The translations under genes and the position numbers were made by a program. DNA of 5,969 nt from Candidatus Kapaibacterium sp. (GTDB lineage: Bacteria; Bacteroidota; Ignavibacteria; Kapaibacteriales; UBA2268). The stretch lies in NCBI GenBank assembly GCA_030835065.1, contig JAUQWR010000011.1, forward strand, positions 1-5,969, written 5' to 3'. Numbering within the stretch: position 1 is the first letter of the stretch; each line of letters starts with the position of its first letter. Positions 1 through 5,969 of this stretch are shown here, one piece after another. Below the pieces are notes generated by a model. It was not told where the DNA came from, did no database searches, and saw nothing but the letters and a program-made list of their open reading frames with translations.

Positions 1-1347
1 ATCGACGAGATAAAACAATCTTTGAAAAAAGGTACTTTAACTCAAAAAGTGATCCCTGTATTTTGCGGGACTTCACTCAAAAATGTGGGTGTTCAGCCAT
101 TAATCGAGGCAATTATTGATTATCTTCCTTCACCGCTTGAAGTGCCCCCAATTGTGGGATACGACGTTGCCAATCCTGAAAAGAAATTGACACGAAAACC
201 AAGCGATGACGAAACATTCTCAGCATTGGCATTTAAAGTAGTAACTGATCCTTTTGTCGGGAGAGTTACTTACATTAGAATTTACTCCGGAGTGCTAAAA
301 CTCGGAGAATCTGTGCAAAACACAATAAGCGAAAAGAAAGAAAAAGTTCTTAAGATATTGAAAATGCATGCCAATAAAAGAGAAGAAATGCCGGAAGCAA
401 CAGCAGGCGATATAGTAGCAATCCCAAGCTTGAGGATGACACGCACCGGAGATACATTGGCAGATATAAAAGCTCCAATAATATTTGAAAAAATAAGTTT
501 CTCCGAACCAGTTATCAATCAATCGATCGAAGCTAAAACATTAGCCGATCAGGAAAAGCTAATAGAATCGCTGAATAAACTGGCAGATGAAGATCCGACT
601 TTCAAATACAAATATGATGAAGAAAGCGGTCAAATAATTATAAGCGGAGTTGGCGAGCTTCACTTAGAAATTATAGTAGATAGATTGCTGAGAGAATTTA
701 ACGTTCCCGCTCGTGTAGGTAAACCAATGGTTGCATATAGAGAAACTATCAGCCAAGAAGTGGAACAAGAAGGAACGTTTGATAGGCAGGCAGGATCTAA
801 AAATCAATTCGGATATGTTAGATTAGTAATCAAACCTGGCAAACAGGGAGAAGGACTAAAAATAACAAGCGACTTGACAAAAGACAAGCTACCCGAACTC
901 TACATCAATGCCCTTCGCCAGGGAGCAATCGAAGCATTACAAGTCGGTCCAAATGGTTACCCGATGATTGATGTCGAAGTCAGGCTGAAGGATTCAAAAT
1001 ACGAGGAAGGCGAATCTACTGAAGTAGCATATAAGATTGCAGCAACAATAGCAGTCAAAGATGCAGTAAGAAAAGCCAACCCAGTATTGCTCGAACCGGT
1101 GTTCAAGGTCGAAGTAGTATCCCCCGAAGAATATATGGGAGATATAATATCTGATATGAACTCTAGGCGAGGACGAATCGAAGGCATTTCTCAAAGAGGA
1201 ACGATGCAAGTTGTAAGCTGTATAGCTCCGCTTTCCGAAATGTTCGGTTATGTAACAAAGCTCCGCTCTGCAAGCCAGGGAAGAGCAGTTTACACAATGA
1301 CGTTTTCGCATTATGAGCCAGCAGTAATAAAGAACAATTATTACTAA
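1..1347 (+). CDS. fusA: Elongation factor G, C-terminal part (5' end outside window), divergent domain IV
   Basis: EF-G is the ribosomal GTPase that drives translocation and, with RRF, ribosome recycling. The frame is open from base 1, so the gene begins upstream; an internal TTG at 22 is not a start. About 448 residues are present, against roughly 690-700 for the family, so the GTP-binding motifs G1-G4 are outside. Visible here: the end of the G domain (CGTSLKN near residue 22, then DYLPSPLEVP); domain II from SDDETFSALAFK (residue 68) with DPFVGRV and MHANKREE; domain III with GVGELHLEI; domain IV; and domain V with MGDIISDMNSRRGRIEG and APLSEMFGYVTKLRS. Domains II, III and V are conventional. 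Domain IV is not: the tip loop reads QAGSKNQFG (canonical QSGGRGQYG), and the position of E. coli H583 is Glu (KYEEGESTE against SYHDVDSSE). The location upstream of tuf is the normal str-operon place. The family is certain; the subfamily (canonical fusA or an spdEFG/EF-G2-like paralog) is open. Confidence 0.95.
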   Translation: MDEIKQSLKKGTLTQKVIPVFCGTSLKNVGVQPLIEAIIDYLPSPLEVPPIVGYDVANPEKKLTRKPSDDETFSALAFKVVTDPFVGRVTYIRIYSGVLKLGESVQNTISEKKEKVLKILKMHANKREEMPEATAGDIVAIPSLRMTRTGDTLADIKAPIIFEKISFSEPVINQSIEAKTLADQEKLIESLNKLADEDPTFKYKYDEESGQIIISGVGELHLEIIVDRLLREFNVPARVGKPMVAYRETISQEVEQEGTFDRQAGSKNQFGYVRLVIKPGKQGEGLKITSDLTKDKLPELYINALRQGAIEALQVGPNGYPMIDVEVRLKDSKYEEGESTEVAYKIAATIAVKDAVRKANPVLLEPVFKVEVVSPEEYMGDIISDMNSRRGRIEGISQRGTMQVVSCIAPLSEMFGYVTKLRSASQGRAVYTMTFSHYEPAVIKNNYY

Positions 1348-1405
1348 GAAATTTGATTTTAATATAAATTAATTAATTAACAATATTATTATTAGGAGCT
1401 TTACA
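1348..1405 (+). promoter_or_regulatory. AT-rich fusA-tuf spacer, possible internal tuf promoter
   Basis: This is the longest intergenic gap in the window (58 bases), and only 8 of its bases are G or C. It contains a perfect 12-base palindrome, TTAATTAATTAA, at 1369-1380, flanked by AATAT (1361-1365) and ATATT (1383-1387), which could pair weakly. I see no GC-rich hairpin with a T-tract, so it is not an intrinsic terminator. tuf often has extra expression relative to fusA, so an internal promoter is plausible, but no convincing -35/-10 pair or Bacteroidetes-type TAnnTTTG box can be assigned. Confidence 0.25.
1394..1398 (+). promoter_or_regulatory. Shine-Dalgarno site of tuf (AGGAG)
   Basis: AGGAG lies 7 bases before the ATG at 1406, an ideal spacing. 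It fixes the EF-Tu start at [16 protein letters not shown], which matches the family N-terminus. Confidence 0.85.
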
Positions 1406-2617
1406 ATGGCTAAAGAAAAATTTGATCGTTCCAAACCACACGTGAACGTTGGTACAATCGGTCACGTAGATCACGGCAAGACAACATTGACTGCCGCTAT
1501 TACAATGGGCCTTTACAAGAAATTTGGAAAAGGTATTAAGAGAAGCTTCGATTCTATTGATAACGCGCCAGAAGAAAAAGCACGCGGGATCACAATTGCT
1601 ACAGCTCACGTAGAATACGAAACAGGCGAACGCCACTATGCACACGTAGACTGCCCAGGTCACGCCGATTATATCAAAAACATGATTACTGGTGCCGCTC
1701 AAATGGACGGTGCTATATTAGTATGTGCCGCTACAGACGGTCCAATGCCTCAAACACGCGAACACATTCTTTTAGCTCGCCAAGTTGGTGTGCCAAGAAT
1801 CGTTGTTTTCTTGAATAAAGTTGATATCGCTGACGCAGAATTATTAGAACTAGTTGAAATGGAATTAAGAGAATTATTAAGCTCTTATAACTTCCCTGGC
1901 GACGATATTCCAATCATTCGCGGTTCAGCTCTTCATGCTTTGGATGCAGGTTCAGAAGACGGTGCATCATCAGACGATCCAAGATTGGCTTGCGTATATG
2001 AATTGATGGAAGCAGTAGATTCATACATTCCAACTCCACAACGCGATGTTGATAAACCATTCTTGATGCCAGTGGAAGACGTGTTCTCAATTACAGGTCG
2101 TGGTACAGTAGGTACAGGCCGTATCGAACGCGGTATTGTGAAAGTTAACGAAGAAGTTGAAATCGTTGGCTTCGGTTTGCATAAGAAAACAACTTGTACA
2201 GGCGTTGAAATGTTCCGTAAATTGTTGGACGAAGGCCAAGCAGGCGACAACGTTGGTTTGCTTCTTCGTGGTGTAGACAAAAACGAACTAGAACGCGGTA
2301 TGGTTATTGCTAAACCAGGTTCAATCAAACCACACTTTAAATTTAATGCTCAAGTATACGTTTTGAAGAAAGAAGAAGGCGGACGCCATACTCCATTCTT
2401 CAATAACTATCGTCCACAATTCTATTTCCGTACAACAGACGTAACAGGTGCATTGCACTTACCAGAAGGCGTAGAAATGGTTATGCCTGGTGATAACTTA
2501 GATGCTATCGAAATCGAACTTATTACTCCAGTAGCTATGGAAGAAGGTTTGAGATTTGCTATTCGCGAAGGCGGTAGAACAGTAGGCGCTGGCGTTGTTA
2601 CTAAGATTATTGAATAA
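1406..2617 (+). CDS. tuf: Elongation factor Tu
   Basis: EF-Tu carries aminoacyl-tRNA to the ribosomal A site as a GTP complex. The 403-residue protein is full length and all GTPase motifs are intact: GHVDHGKT (19-26), ARGIT (59-63), DCPGH (82-86, with catalytic His86), NKVD (137-140) and SAL (174-176). Domain II begins near [24 protein letters not shown], and domain III ends in [18 protein letters not shown]. Residues matching E. coli positions linked to kirromycin resistance (Gln124, Tyr160, Gln329, Ala375) appear unchanged. The length exceeds E. coli EF-Tu by 9, mainly from an acidic/serine-rich insertion of about 8 residues at 180-192, after the SAL motif. Codon use differs from fusA: of 23 Arg codons, 17 are CGY and 6 AGA, while fusA uses AGA/AGG for 14 of 21. 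That is typical of a very highly expressed gene. It lies between fusA and rpsJ, 48 bases before the latter, with no terminator between. Confidence 0.98.
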   Translation: MAKEKFDRSKPHVNVGTIGHVDHGKTTLTAAITMGLYKKFGKGIKRSFDSIDNAPEEKARGITIATAHVEYETGERHYAHVDCPGHADYIKNMITGAAQMDGAILVCAATDGPMPQTREHILLARQVGVPRIVVFLNKVDIADAELLELVEMELRELLSSYNFPGDDIPIIRGSALHALDAGSEDGASSDDPRLACVYELMEAVDSYIPTPQRDVDKPFLMPVEDVFSITGRGTVGTGRIERGIVKVNEEVEIVGFGLHKKTTCTGVEMFRKLLDEGQAGDNVGLLLRGVDKNELERGMVIAKPGSIKPHFKFNAQVYVLKKEEGGRHTPFFNNYRPQFYFRTTDVTGALHLPEGVEMVMPGDNLDAIEIELITPVAMEEGLRFAIREGGRTVGAGVVTKIIE

Positions 2618-2652
2618 TCTTAAGCTATCCTATTGTATAAATAAATATGAAT

Positions 2653-2657
2653 GAGGA
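2653..2657 (+). promoter_or_regulatory. Shine-Dalgarno site deciding the GTG start of rpsJ
   Basis: GAGGA ends 8 bases before the GTG at 2666. The upstream in-frame ATG at 2651 overlaps this site and has no purine-rich site of its own, so the GTG is the better start. Confidence 0.75.
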
Positions 2658-2665
2658 AAATTGAA

Positions 2666-2974
2666 GTGGCAACACAAAGAATAAGAATAAAATTAAAATC
2701 ATACGACCATAAACTGATTGACAAATCGACAGAAAGAATTGTTCGTACAGTGAAACAAACAGGTGCAGTGGTATCAGGTCCGATACCACTGCCAACCCGT
2801 CGCAGTGTATTCACTGTAAACCGTTCACCCCACGTAGACAAAAAATCTCGTGAACAATTCGAAACGAGAATACACAAGAGATTAATCGATATATTTAGCT
2901 CGACTCAAAAAACAATCGACGCATTGATGAGATTGGAATTACCAGCGGGCGTAGATGTAGAAGTGAAAGTCTAA
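2666..2974 (+). CDS. rpsJ: 30S ribosomal protein S10 (GTG start)
   Basis: S10 sits in the head of the small subunit and, as NusE, also pairs with NusB/NusG in transcription antitermination. The protein from GTG 2666 is 102 residues and begins (M)[20 protein letters not shown], the standard family N-terminus. The ATG at 2651 would add MRKIE, which the family lacks, and has no ribosome-binding site. Characteristic segments are present: [26 protein letters not shown] in the middle (the loop facing 16S rRNA and NusB surfaces) and HKRLIDIF toward the end. It opens the S10 cluster but has only 48 bases between it and tuf. That leaves no room for the long 5' leader through which L4 represses this operon in E. 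coli; it is probably transcribed together with tuf. Confidence 0.97.
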   Translation: MATQRIRIKLKSYDHKLIDKSTERIVRTVKQTGAVVSGPIPLPTRRSVFTVNRSPHVDKKSREQFETRIHKRLIDIFSSTQKTIDALMRLELPAGVDVEVKV

Positions 2975-2978
2975 GGAG
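2973..2978 (+). promoter_or_regulatory. Shine-Dalgarno site deciding the rplC start
   Basis: AAGGAG overlaps the rpsJ stop codon. It directly abuts the ATG at 2979 (spacing 0) but stands 9 bases before the in-frame ATG at 2988, so initiation at 2988 is favoured. Confidence 0.75.
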
Positions 2979-2987
2979 ATGGGTAGA

Positions 2988-3611
2988 ATGAAAGCAGCAA
3001 TTTTAGGAAAAAAACTCGGAATGACAAGCGTATTGACTGAAGACGGTCGCGCGATTCCAGTTACAGTCGTAGAAGCGGGCCCATGCCCGGTAGTGATGGT
3101 CAGAGATAATGAAAAAGACGGTTACAAAGCAGTTCAATTAGGCTTCGAAGCTATAGAAGAACGCAAAGTAAATAAACCGTTGATGGGACAATTCAAAAAA
3201 GCAGGTGTAGAACCACAACGCTATTTGAAAGAATTCCGTGAATTATCAAAAGACGTAAAAGTCGGCGATACATTAACTGTAGAAGAATTTGTAAAAGGCG
3301 ATAAAGTAAGAATAACAGGAACAGGCAAAGGTCGTGGATTCCAAGGCGTAATCAAACGCCACCACTTTGGTGGAGTTGGTATGCAAACACACGGTCAGTC
3401 AGACCGCCAACGCCACCCTGGTTCGATCGGTTCGTCTTCATATCCGTCAAGAGTATTCAAAGGCTTGAGAATGGCCGGAAGAATGGGCGGCAAACAAATT
3501 ACAGTAAGAAATATCGAAGTAGTTGAAATTATCCCGGACAGAAATCTGATCCTTCTAAAGGGCAGTTTGCCGGGCGCTCCTAATACGTTATTAGAAATAA
3601 TAAAGCAATAA
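2988..3611 (+). CDS. rplC: 50S ribosomal protein L3
   Basis: L3 is a primary 23S rRNA-binding protein whose long internal loop reaches toward the peptidyl transferase centre. From ATG 2988 the protein is 207 residues and starts MKAAILGKKLGMTSVLTEDG, the family pattern. The ATG at 2979 would add three residues (MGR) and has no usable Shine-Dalgarno spacing. Landmarks are VTVVEAGPCPVV near the N-terminus, GTGKGRGFQGVIKRHHFGG leading into the central loop, THGQSDRQRHPGSIG (PGSIG at residues 144-148), SSYPSRVFKGLRMAGRMGG, and the C-terminal LLKGSLPGAPN. The THGQ...SSYPSRVFKG form resembles L3 of the Bacteroidetes/Chlorobi side rather than of Proteobacteria. The gap to rpsJ is 13 bases and its Shine-Dalgarno touches the rpsJ stop, suggesting translational coupling. 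Confidence 0.97.
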   Translation: MKAAILGKKLGMTSVLTEDGRAIPVTVVEAGPCPVVMVRDNEKDGYKAVQLGFEAIEERKVNKPLMGQFKKAGVEPQRYLKEFRELSKDVKVGDTLTVEEFVKGDKVRITGTGKGRGFQGVIKRHHFGGVGMQTHGQSDRQRHPGSIGSSSYPSRVFKGLRMAGRMGGKQITVRNIEVVEIIPDRNLILLKGSLPGAPNTLLEIIKQ

Positions 3612-3624
3612 GGCACAGAAAAAA

Positions 3625-4251
3625 ATGCTTGTAGATCTATATACAAAAGATGGCAATAAATCAGGGCAAATCGAACTTACAGACGAAGTGTTCGGCATAG
3701 TTCCAAACGAACATGTTATGCACCAAGCAGTAATAGTTCATCTGGCAAATAAGAGACAAGGCACAAGAAAAACAAAAATTCGTGCCGAAGTATCGGGCGG
3801 CGGTAAAAAACCCTGGAAGCAAAAAGGACGCGGCACAGCTCGCTCGGGCTCAAGCAGATCCCCACTTTGGGTAGGCGGCGGTACAGTTCATGGACCAAAA
3901 CCAAGCGATTTCAATTTGAAATTACCAAAGAAGCTTCGCCAATTAGCCAGAAAATCAGCCTTTTCATTGAGAGCGCAGGAAAATAACCTGATGGTGGTTG
4001 AAGATATCAGAATGGAGCAAATCAAAACAAAAGAATTTGCAAAATATATGAAAAATCTCAGCCTTGATGCCGCAAAAACTCTCATATTGGTTCCCGGCGT
4101 AGATTTTAACGTCTACATGTCGGCTCGTAATTTGCCGAACATCACGGTTCAACCGGCAGATAAAATATCAACATATGATATACTGAACCATAAAAAGCTC
4201 CTTTTATTCAAAGGTGCGATTGAACCAATAGTTAATAATTTTAGTAATTAA
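3625..4251 (+). CDS. rplD: 50S ribosomal protein L4
   Basis: L4 binds 23S rRNA early in assembly, and its extended loop lines the constriction of the peptide exit tunnel. The 208 residues match the usual family length. Recognisable segments are the short beta N-terminus MLVDLYTKDG, NKRQGTRKTKIRAEV (42-56), GGGKKPWKQKGRGTARSG (58-75, the tunnel loop), RSPLWVGGGTVHGPKP (78-93), and the C-terminal globular part with NLPNITVQPADKISTYDIL. In the tunnel loop the order GRGTAR replaces the common GTGRAR. In E. coli L4 also represses its own operon through the S10 leader; no such leader is visible here. The start at 3625 is the only reasonable ATG. It is preceded by only a weak TAAGG 11 bases away, formed partly by the rplC stop. 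Confidence 0.97.
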   Translation: MLVDLYTKDGNKSGQIELTDEVFGIVPNEHVMHQAVIVHLANKRQGTRKTKIRAEVSGGGKKPWKQKGRGTARSGSSRSPLWVGGGTVHGPKPSDFNLKLPKKLRQLARKSAFSLRAQENNLMVVEDIRMEQIKTKEFAKYMKNLSLDAAKTLILVPGVDFNVYMSARNLPNITVQPADKISTYDILNHKKLLLFKGAIEPIVNNFSN

Positions 4252-4268
4252 TTCTGGTTAGAAAGATC

Positions 4269-4568
4269 ATGCTTCAGGTAATTAAAAAGCCGGTTATAAC
4301 TGAAAAAGCAATGAAGCTTTCAGCAAACGGTCAATATGTGTTCCAAGTTGACCCTAATGCTAATAAGATTGAAATAAGAAAAGCTATCGAAGAAATGTTC
4401 GAAGTAAACGTAATTTCAATACGCACAGTCCGCATCAAAGGCAAAGTCAAAGTAAGAATGACACGCCGCGGAATGATGAGAGGTTCGACACCTTTGAAAA
4501 AGAAAGCCTACGTTACTTTGAAAGAAGGACAATCAATAGAGTTAGTCTCCGGACCGGCTGAATCATAA
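4269..4568 (+). CDS. rplW: 50S ribosomal protein L23
   Basis: L23 lies at the mouth of the exit tunnel and is the docking site for trigger factor and SRP. The protein is 99 residues, a normal length. It shows the family N-terminus VIKKPVITEKAMKL, the central YVFQVDPNANKIEIRKAIEEMFEV (YxFxVxxxAnKxeIkkAiEe pattern), then VNVISIRTVRIKGK. The basic loop RRGMMRGSTPLKKKAYVTL is followed by the closing strand KEGQSIEL. The gap from rplD is 17 bases. No clear Shine-Dalgarno precedes the ATG; the upstream bases read TTAGAAAGATC, giving only a weak purine run. Translation may depend on coupling to rplD or on an unstructured leader. Confidence 0.97.
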   Translation: MLQVIKKPVITEKAMKLSANGQYVFQVDPNANKIEIRKAIEEMFEVNVISIRTVRIKGKVKVRMTRRGMMRGSTPLKKKAYVTLKEGQSIELVSGPAES

Positions 4569-4602
4569 GAAATTATTGTGAACAAAAGAAAATTAAATAA
4601 AG

Positions 4603-5442
4603 ATGGCATTAAGAGTTTTTAAACCAATAACACCCGGAACAAGATTCTACTCGGTGCCTACATTTGAAGAAATAACTAGCACCGAGCCACATAAGAAGCT
4701 CGTAAGACCGCTTAAGAAATCAGGCGGCAGAAATAATACCGGGCGTATAACTTCGCGCCATCGCGGCGGCGGACATAAACGCAAATACAGAATTATCGAT
4801 TTTAAAAGAAATAAAATCGGTATTCAGGCAACTGTATCAACTATCGAATACGATCCAAACCGTTCGGCAAGAATCGCTTTGCTAAAATATGCAGATGGCG
4901 AATTCCGCTATATTATAGCTCCCGATAAGGTAAAAGTTGGTGATGTATTGATGGCTGGTCCGGATGCAGAATTTAAAGATGGCAACGCTCTTCCGCTAAA
5001 GAGAATTCCAGTAGGTTTATTCGTACATAATGTCGAAATGAAACCAGGAAAAGGCGGACAGATGGCAAGAAGTGCAGGTACATCAGTACAGTTGCTTTCC
5101 AACGAAGGCAGATTTGCAATATTAAAAATGCCTTCAGGCGAAATCAGAATGGTACCAAACGAATGCTACGCAACACTTGGTGTAGTGGGCAATACTGATC
5201 ACGAGAACATAATGTTAGGCAAAGCCGGACGCAGAAGATGGCTCGGCGTCAGACCACAATCACGCGGTATGGCGATGAACCCAATCGATCACCCGATGGG
5301 CGGCGGCGAAGGTACTTCAAAATCCGGTGGTGGACGTGCACATCCGGAATCACCTTGGGGTCAGCTTGCTAAAGGCCTCAAAACAAGGAAAAAACGCAAG
5401 CTATCAAGCAAATACATTATTCGTTCACGGAAATCTAAATAA
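4603..5442 (+). CDS. rplB: 50S ribosomal protein L2
   Basis: L2 is a primary 23S rRNA binder needed for subunit association and peptidyl transferase activity. At 279 residues it is full length. Visible in order: [43 protein letters not shown] (basic RNA-binding stretch, about residues 40-63); the OB-fold region with [23 protein letters not shown] and YIIAP; the SH3-like region with [27 protein letters not shown] and [11 protein letters not shown]; and the C-terminal [17 protein letters not shown]. In the last motif Met232 replaces the histidine equivalent to E. coli His229, as I recall for Bacteroidetes L2. The basic tail [20 protein letters not shown] is intact. There is no Shine-Dalgarno in the 34-base gap after rplW, only an A-rich leader. 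The start is supported by the family N-terminus. Confidence 0.98.
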   Translation: MALRVFKPITPGTRFYSVPTFEEITSTEPHKKLVRPLKKSGGRNNTGRITSRHRGGGHKRKYRIIDFKRNKIGIQATVSTIEYDPNRSARIALLKYADGEFRYIIAPDKVKVGDVLMAGPDAEFKDGNALPLKRIPVGLFVHNVEMKPGKGGQMARSAGTSVQLLSNEGRFAILKMPSGEIRMVPNECYATLGVVGNTDHENIMLGKAGRRRWLGVRPQSRGMAMNPIDHPMGGGEGTSKSGGGRAHPESPWGQLAKGLKTRKKRKLSSKYIIRSRKSK

Positions 5443-5456
5443 TTGAGGATTAGGAT

Positions 5457-5738
5457 ATGGCCCGCTCATTAAAGAAAGGTATATTCATACATTATAAACT
5501 TCTAAAGAAAATTGTCGAGCTCAACGAAGCAAGACAAAAGAAGGTTATTAAAACATGGTCGAGAGCTTCAACTATTACTCCTGATTTCGTGGGGCATACT
5601 GTTGCCGTTCATAATGGTAAGAATTTTATTCCGGTATATGTAACAGAAAACATGGTAGGCCATAAATTTGGCGAATTCGCTCCTACAAGAGTCTATCGTG
5701 GTCATGCCGGTCATAGAAAAGATGCAAAGAAGAAATAA
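5457..5738 (+). CDS. rpsS: 30S ribosomal protein S19
   Basis: S19 forms a complex with S13 in the head of the small subunit, near the A-site tRNA and the B1 intersubunit bridges. The 93-residue protein has the family landmarks: MARSLKKG start, KKVIKTWSR (28-36), [43 protein letters not shown], and a lysine-rich tail. Two positions that are usually conserved differ: KKGIFI in place of KKGPFI (Ile9) and WSRAS in place of WSRRS (Ala37). GAGGA at 5445-5449 lies 7 bases before the ATG, so the start is well supported. The gap from rplB is 14 bases. Confidence 0.97.
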   Translation: MARSLKKGIFIHYKLLKKIVELNEARQKKVIKTWSRASTITPDFVGHTVAVHNGKNFIPVYVTENMVGHKFGEFAPTRVYRGHAGHRKDAKKK

Positions 5739-5741
5739 AAC

Positions 5742-5745
5742 GGAG
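5742..5745 (+). promoter_or_regulatory. Shine-Dalgarno site of rplV (GGAG)
   Basis: GGAG is followed by two adjacent in-frame ATG codons at 5749 and 5752. Spacing is 3 bases to the first and 6 to the second, and only the second gives the family N-terminus MEAKA, so 5752 is preferred. Confidence 0.65.
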
Positions 5746-5751
5746 TAAATG

Positions 5752-5969
5752 ATGGAAGCAAAGGCACTTAAAAAATATATACGTTCGTCACCGCGTAAAA
5801 TGAGATTGGTAATCGATCTTATTCGCGGGCAAAAAGCAGTAGAGGCGCTCACAATGCTGAAATATCAAAAGAAGCACGCAGCAAAAGATGCAGAAATGGT
5901 CTTACGCTCAGCATTGGCAAACCTTAGCTTGAAAGTAAAAGAGCAAGGTGAAAGCCTCGATGACAACCA
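5752..5969 (+). CDS. rplV: 50S ribosomal protein L22, N-terminal part (3' end outside window)
   Basis: L22 binds domains of 23S rRNA across the 50S subunit, and its beta-hairpin lines the exit tunnel opposite L4. The frame is open to the end of the window, giving 72 complete codons of a family usually 110-120 residues long. The start MEAKALKKYIRSSPRKMRLVIDLIRG matches the conserved N-terminus (SPRK.RLV.DLIRG). It is followed by the helix KAVEALTMLKYQKKHAAKDAEMVLRSALANL. The tunnel hairpin and the conserved C-terminal basic motif are not in the window. The gap to rpsS is 13 bases, and its place after rpsS is the standard S10-cluster order. Confidence 0.95.
   Translation, partial: MEAKALKKYIRSSPRKMRLVIDLIRGQKAVEALTMLKYQKKHAAKDAEMVLRSALANLSLKVKEQGESLDDN

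Noticed and set aside
994..1311. Minus-strand open frame of 105 codons inside fusA
   Set aside because: It is fully antisense to conserved EF-G domain IV/V, rich in Cys/Tyr/Ser and resembles no protein; a shadow frame.
22..1347. TTG at 22 as the start of the EF-G gene
   Set aside because: The frame is open to base 1 and the upstream codons (IDEIKQSLKK) fit EF-G sequence; the G domain is simply outside the window.
1933..2328. Minus-strand open frame of 131 codons inside tuf
   Set aside because: It is antisense to conserved EF-Tu domain II. The long opening follows from tuf codon bias, and no ribosome-binding site or family motif was seen.
1406..2617. Horizontal transfer of tuf, suggested by its different codon use
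   Set aside because: The bias toward CGY arginine and regular codons is what strong expression produces, and gene position and protein features fit the surrounding operon.
2610..2641. Possible promoter before rpsJ (TTGAAT at 2610-2615, TATAAA at 2636-2641)
   Set aside because: The spacing is 20 bases, the first box lies at the tuf stop codon, and such matches are expected by chance in AT-rich DNA.
5568..5852. Minus-strand open frame of 94 codons across rpsS and rplV
   Set aside because: It overlaps two conserved ribosomal protein genes and has no recognisable domain.
1..5969. Mobile elements, CRISPR repeats, tRNA genes, riboswitches, intrinsic terminators
   Set aside because: Nearly all bases are in tightly packed ribosomal genes; no inverted repeat pairs, repeated spacers, cloverleaf sequence or GC hairpin with T-tract was found.

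Overview
The window is a contiguous piece of a bacterial str-S10 translation operon. All genes are on the plus strand in the order fusA (3' part) - tuf - rpsJ - rplC - rplD - rplW - rplB - rpsS - rplV (5' part). Nothing mobile, no RNA gene, no CRISPR and no intrinsic terminator was seen. No gene-free stretch exceeds 58 bases.

Organism: a moderately AT-rich bacterium. Several protein details resemble the Bacteroidetes/Chlorobi/Ignavibacteria side of the FCB group. These are L3 with THGQ...PGSIG.SSYPSRVFKG, L2 with DHPMGGGEG instead of DHPHGGGEG, and EF-Tu with NKVD and GRGTVGTGR. This is recognition from memory, not a search. A deep or uncultured lineage near Chlorobi/Ignavibacteria/Kapabacteria is a reasonable guess. 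Several genes have good Shine-Dalgarno sites, which argues against a typical Bacteroidia member.

Layout: bases 1-1347 hold the C-terminal ~448 residues of an EF-G whose domain IV is clearly divergent. A 58-base, very AT-rich spacer follows. tuf (1406-2617) has strongly biased codon use. After 48 bases, the S10 gene cluster runs from 2666 to the window end with gaps of 9 to 34 bases. The starts of rpsJ (GTG), rplC (second ATG) and rplV (second ATG) are set from Shine-Dalgarno spacing and family N-termini.

Function: EF-Tu delivers aminoacyl-tRNA and EF-G moves or recycles the ribosome. S10 and S19 belong to the small-subunit head. L2, L3, L4, L22 and L23 build the 50S core, exit tunnel and tunnel mouth. 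Co-transcription would couple factor and ribosome supply.

The region is ordinary housekeeping in gene content. I did not find a new system. The observation most worth following up is the EF-G encoded at the str-operon position: it lacks the usual SGGRGQYG-type loop and the histidine equivalent to E. coli H583, which points to a divergent or specialised EF-G class.
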